From: Planctomycetota bacterium
GTDB lineage: Bacteria; Planctomycetota; Planctomycetia; Pirellulales; UBA7805
Length of the DNA stretch: 6,102 bases
Assembly (NCBI GenBank): GCA_030605285.1
Contig: JAUWIQ010000131.1
Location: 1-6,102 of the forward strand
Direction of reading: 5' to 3'
The notes beneath the pieces are model-generated. The model worked only from the letters and a program-made list of their open reading frames with translations, had not been told where the DNA came from and did not search any database. The translations under genes were made by a program, and so were the position numbers. Positions 5,391 to 6,102 of the stretch are shown one piece after another (position 1 is the first letter of the stretch; each line of letters begins with the position of its first letter).

Positions 5391-6102
5391 CTGAAATAAT
5401 CGACGGCATTTCGAAACATTGCCAGACCATCTCCCACGGTCGCCGCTTCGCCCCGCGTCCAGCGGGGATGCTGGGTGCGGTCGATATGACGTTCCGGGTG
5501 GGGCATCAATCCCAGGACCCGGCCGGTCTCGTCGCAGAGGCCGGCGACCGCCTGCTGGGAGCCATTGGGGTTGTGGGGATAGGCGACTTGTTTGTCCTCT
5601 GGAGATGCCGGATCGGTATAGCGCAGAACCAGTTGCTCTTCCGCTTCCAACTGGCGAAGCACCTCCTGGCTGCGGGTGACAAACTTTCCCTCCGCGTGCG
5701 CCACAGGTAGATACATCGAATCGATGCCGCGCAGCAGGGGTGATTTATCTCCGCTGGCCGCCAGATGCACCCAGCGATCCTCAAAGACGCCCGAATCATT
5801 CCAGGTGAGTGTTGCCAGCGAGTCGGTGCTGTTCATTGTCTCTGGGGAGTTGTCCTTTGCGAGCAGCATGCCCGCTTTGACCAACACCTGAAAGCCGTTG
5901 CAAATCCCCAGGATCAGTTTTCCGTCCGCGCGGAATTCTTGCAGTGCGTCGGTCAGGTGGTGGCAGATCTGATTGGCCAGAATCCGCCCGGCAGCTACGT
6001 CGTCCCCATAGCTGAATCCCCCGGGAAGGCAGAGTACCTGCGACTCACGAAAGAACTGGGGATTTTTCAGGACCCGATTGATATGCAGCACTTGCGCCAG
6101 AC
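5387..6102 (-). CDS. purQ: Phosphoribosylformylglycinamidine synthase subunit PurQ (N-terminus outside window)
   Basis: PurQ is the glutaminase subunit of FGAM synthase (EC 6.3.5.3). It is a cytoplasmic enzyme that releases ammonia from glutamine for PurL in the fourth step of purine synthesis. The fragment has a class I glutamine amidotransferase layout: [17 protein letters not shown] (about 6031-5981) forms the oxyanion-side loop, the nucleophile Cys lies in [10 protein letters not shown] (codon 5900-5902), and the His-Glu pair lies in MPHPERH (codons 5498-5500 and 5492-5494). VAHAEGKF and [12 protein letters not shown] are further PurQ marks. The frame stays open to the window edge (residues LAQ precede the GTG at 6091), so that GTG is not the true start. 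Roughly 30 N-terminal residues, including the first strand, should lie beyond 6102. The estimated full length of about 265 exceeds the B. subtilis enzyme (227). Its TAA overlaps the spoVG TAG. Confidence 0.93.
   Translation of the reverse strand, partial: LAQVLHINRVLKNPQFFRESQVLCLPGGFSYGDDVAAGRILANQICHHLTDALQEFRADGKLILGICNGFQVLVKAGMLLAKDNSPETMNSTDSLATLTWNDSGVFEDRWVHLAASGDKSPLLRGIDSMYLPVAHAEGKFVTRSQEVLRQLEAEEQLVLRYTDPASPEDKQVAYPHNPNGSQQAVAGLCDETGRVLGLMPHPERHIDRTQHPRWTRGEAATVGDGLAMFRNAVDYFS

Noticed and set aside
1..6102. Mobile elements, CRISPR arrays, tRNA or rRNA genes.
   Set aside because: No transposase or integrase, no regularly spaced repeats and no recognisable structural RNA sequence was seen on either strand.

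Overview
The window looks like chromosomal DNA of a planctomycete, probably close to Pirellulales. This is an inference from three things: the protein families, the moderate-to-high GC content (mid to high 50s percent by eye), and a SpoVG protein carrying an inserted four-cysteine zinc ribbon, a form I associate with Planctomycetota. The LolCDE-type transporter indicates a didermic envelope. There is no sign of mobile DNA, CRISPR, rRNA or tRNA, and the content is mostly housekeeping.

Region 1 (1-2556, plus strand) is a tight gene string. It holds the 3' part of a LolC/LolE-like permease, then its LolD-like ATPase overlapping it by 8 bases, then a class IV PLP branched-chain aminotransferase (ilvE) after a 31-base gap. 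The first two should form one inner-membrane lipoprotein-release machine; ilvE is probably a read-through passenger.

Region 2 (2595-3608, minus strand) is a single DUF368 membrane protein, a family now linked to recycling of undecaprenyl phosphate (PopT). It converges with ilvE across 38 bases that hold no convincing terminator.

Region 3 (3609-3918) is the divergent intergenic region. It contains the best promoter of the window, TTGACG-N16-TACAAT at 3757-3784, which fires towards ispE. An in-frame open stretch runs back to 3724, but that start lies upstream of the promoter, so ispE most likely starts at 3919 (or 3898).

Region 4 (3919-5390, plus strand) is ispE (MEP isoprenoid pathway) followed after 32 bases by spoVG with the zinc-ribbon insertion, probably one transcript.

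Region 5 (5387-6102, minus strand) is purQ, the glutaminase subunit of FGAM synthase, truncated by the window edge at its N-terminus. Its stop codon overlaps the stop codon of spoVG tail to tail.

A loose functional link is that IspE supplies isoprenoid precursors for undecaprenyl phosphate, the carrier that the adjacent DUF368 protein is thought to recycle. I found no strong evidence of an undescribed multi-gene system. The most unusual element is the zinc-ribbon SpoVG.
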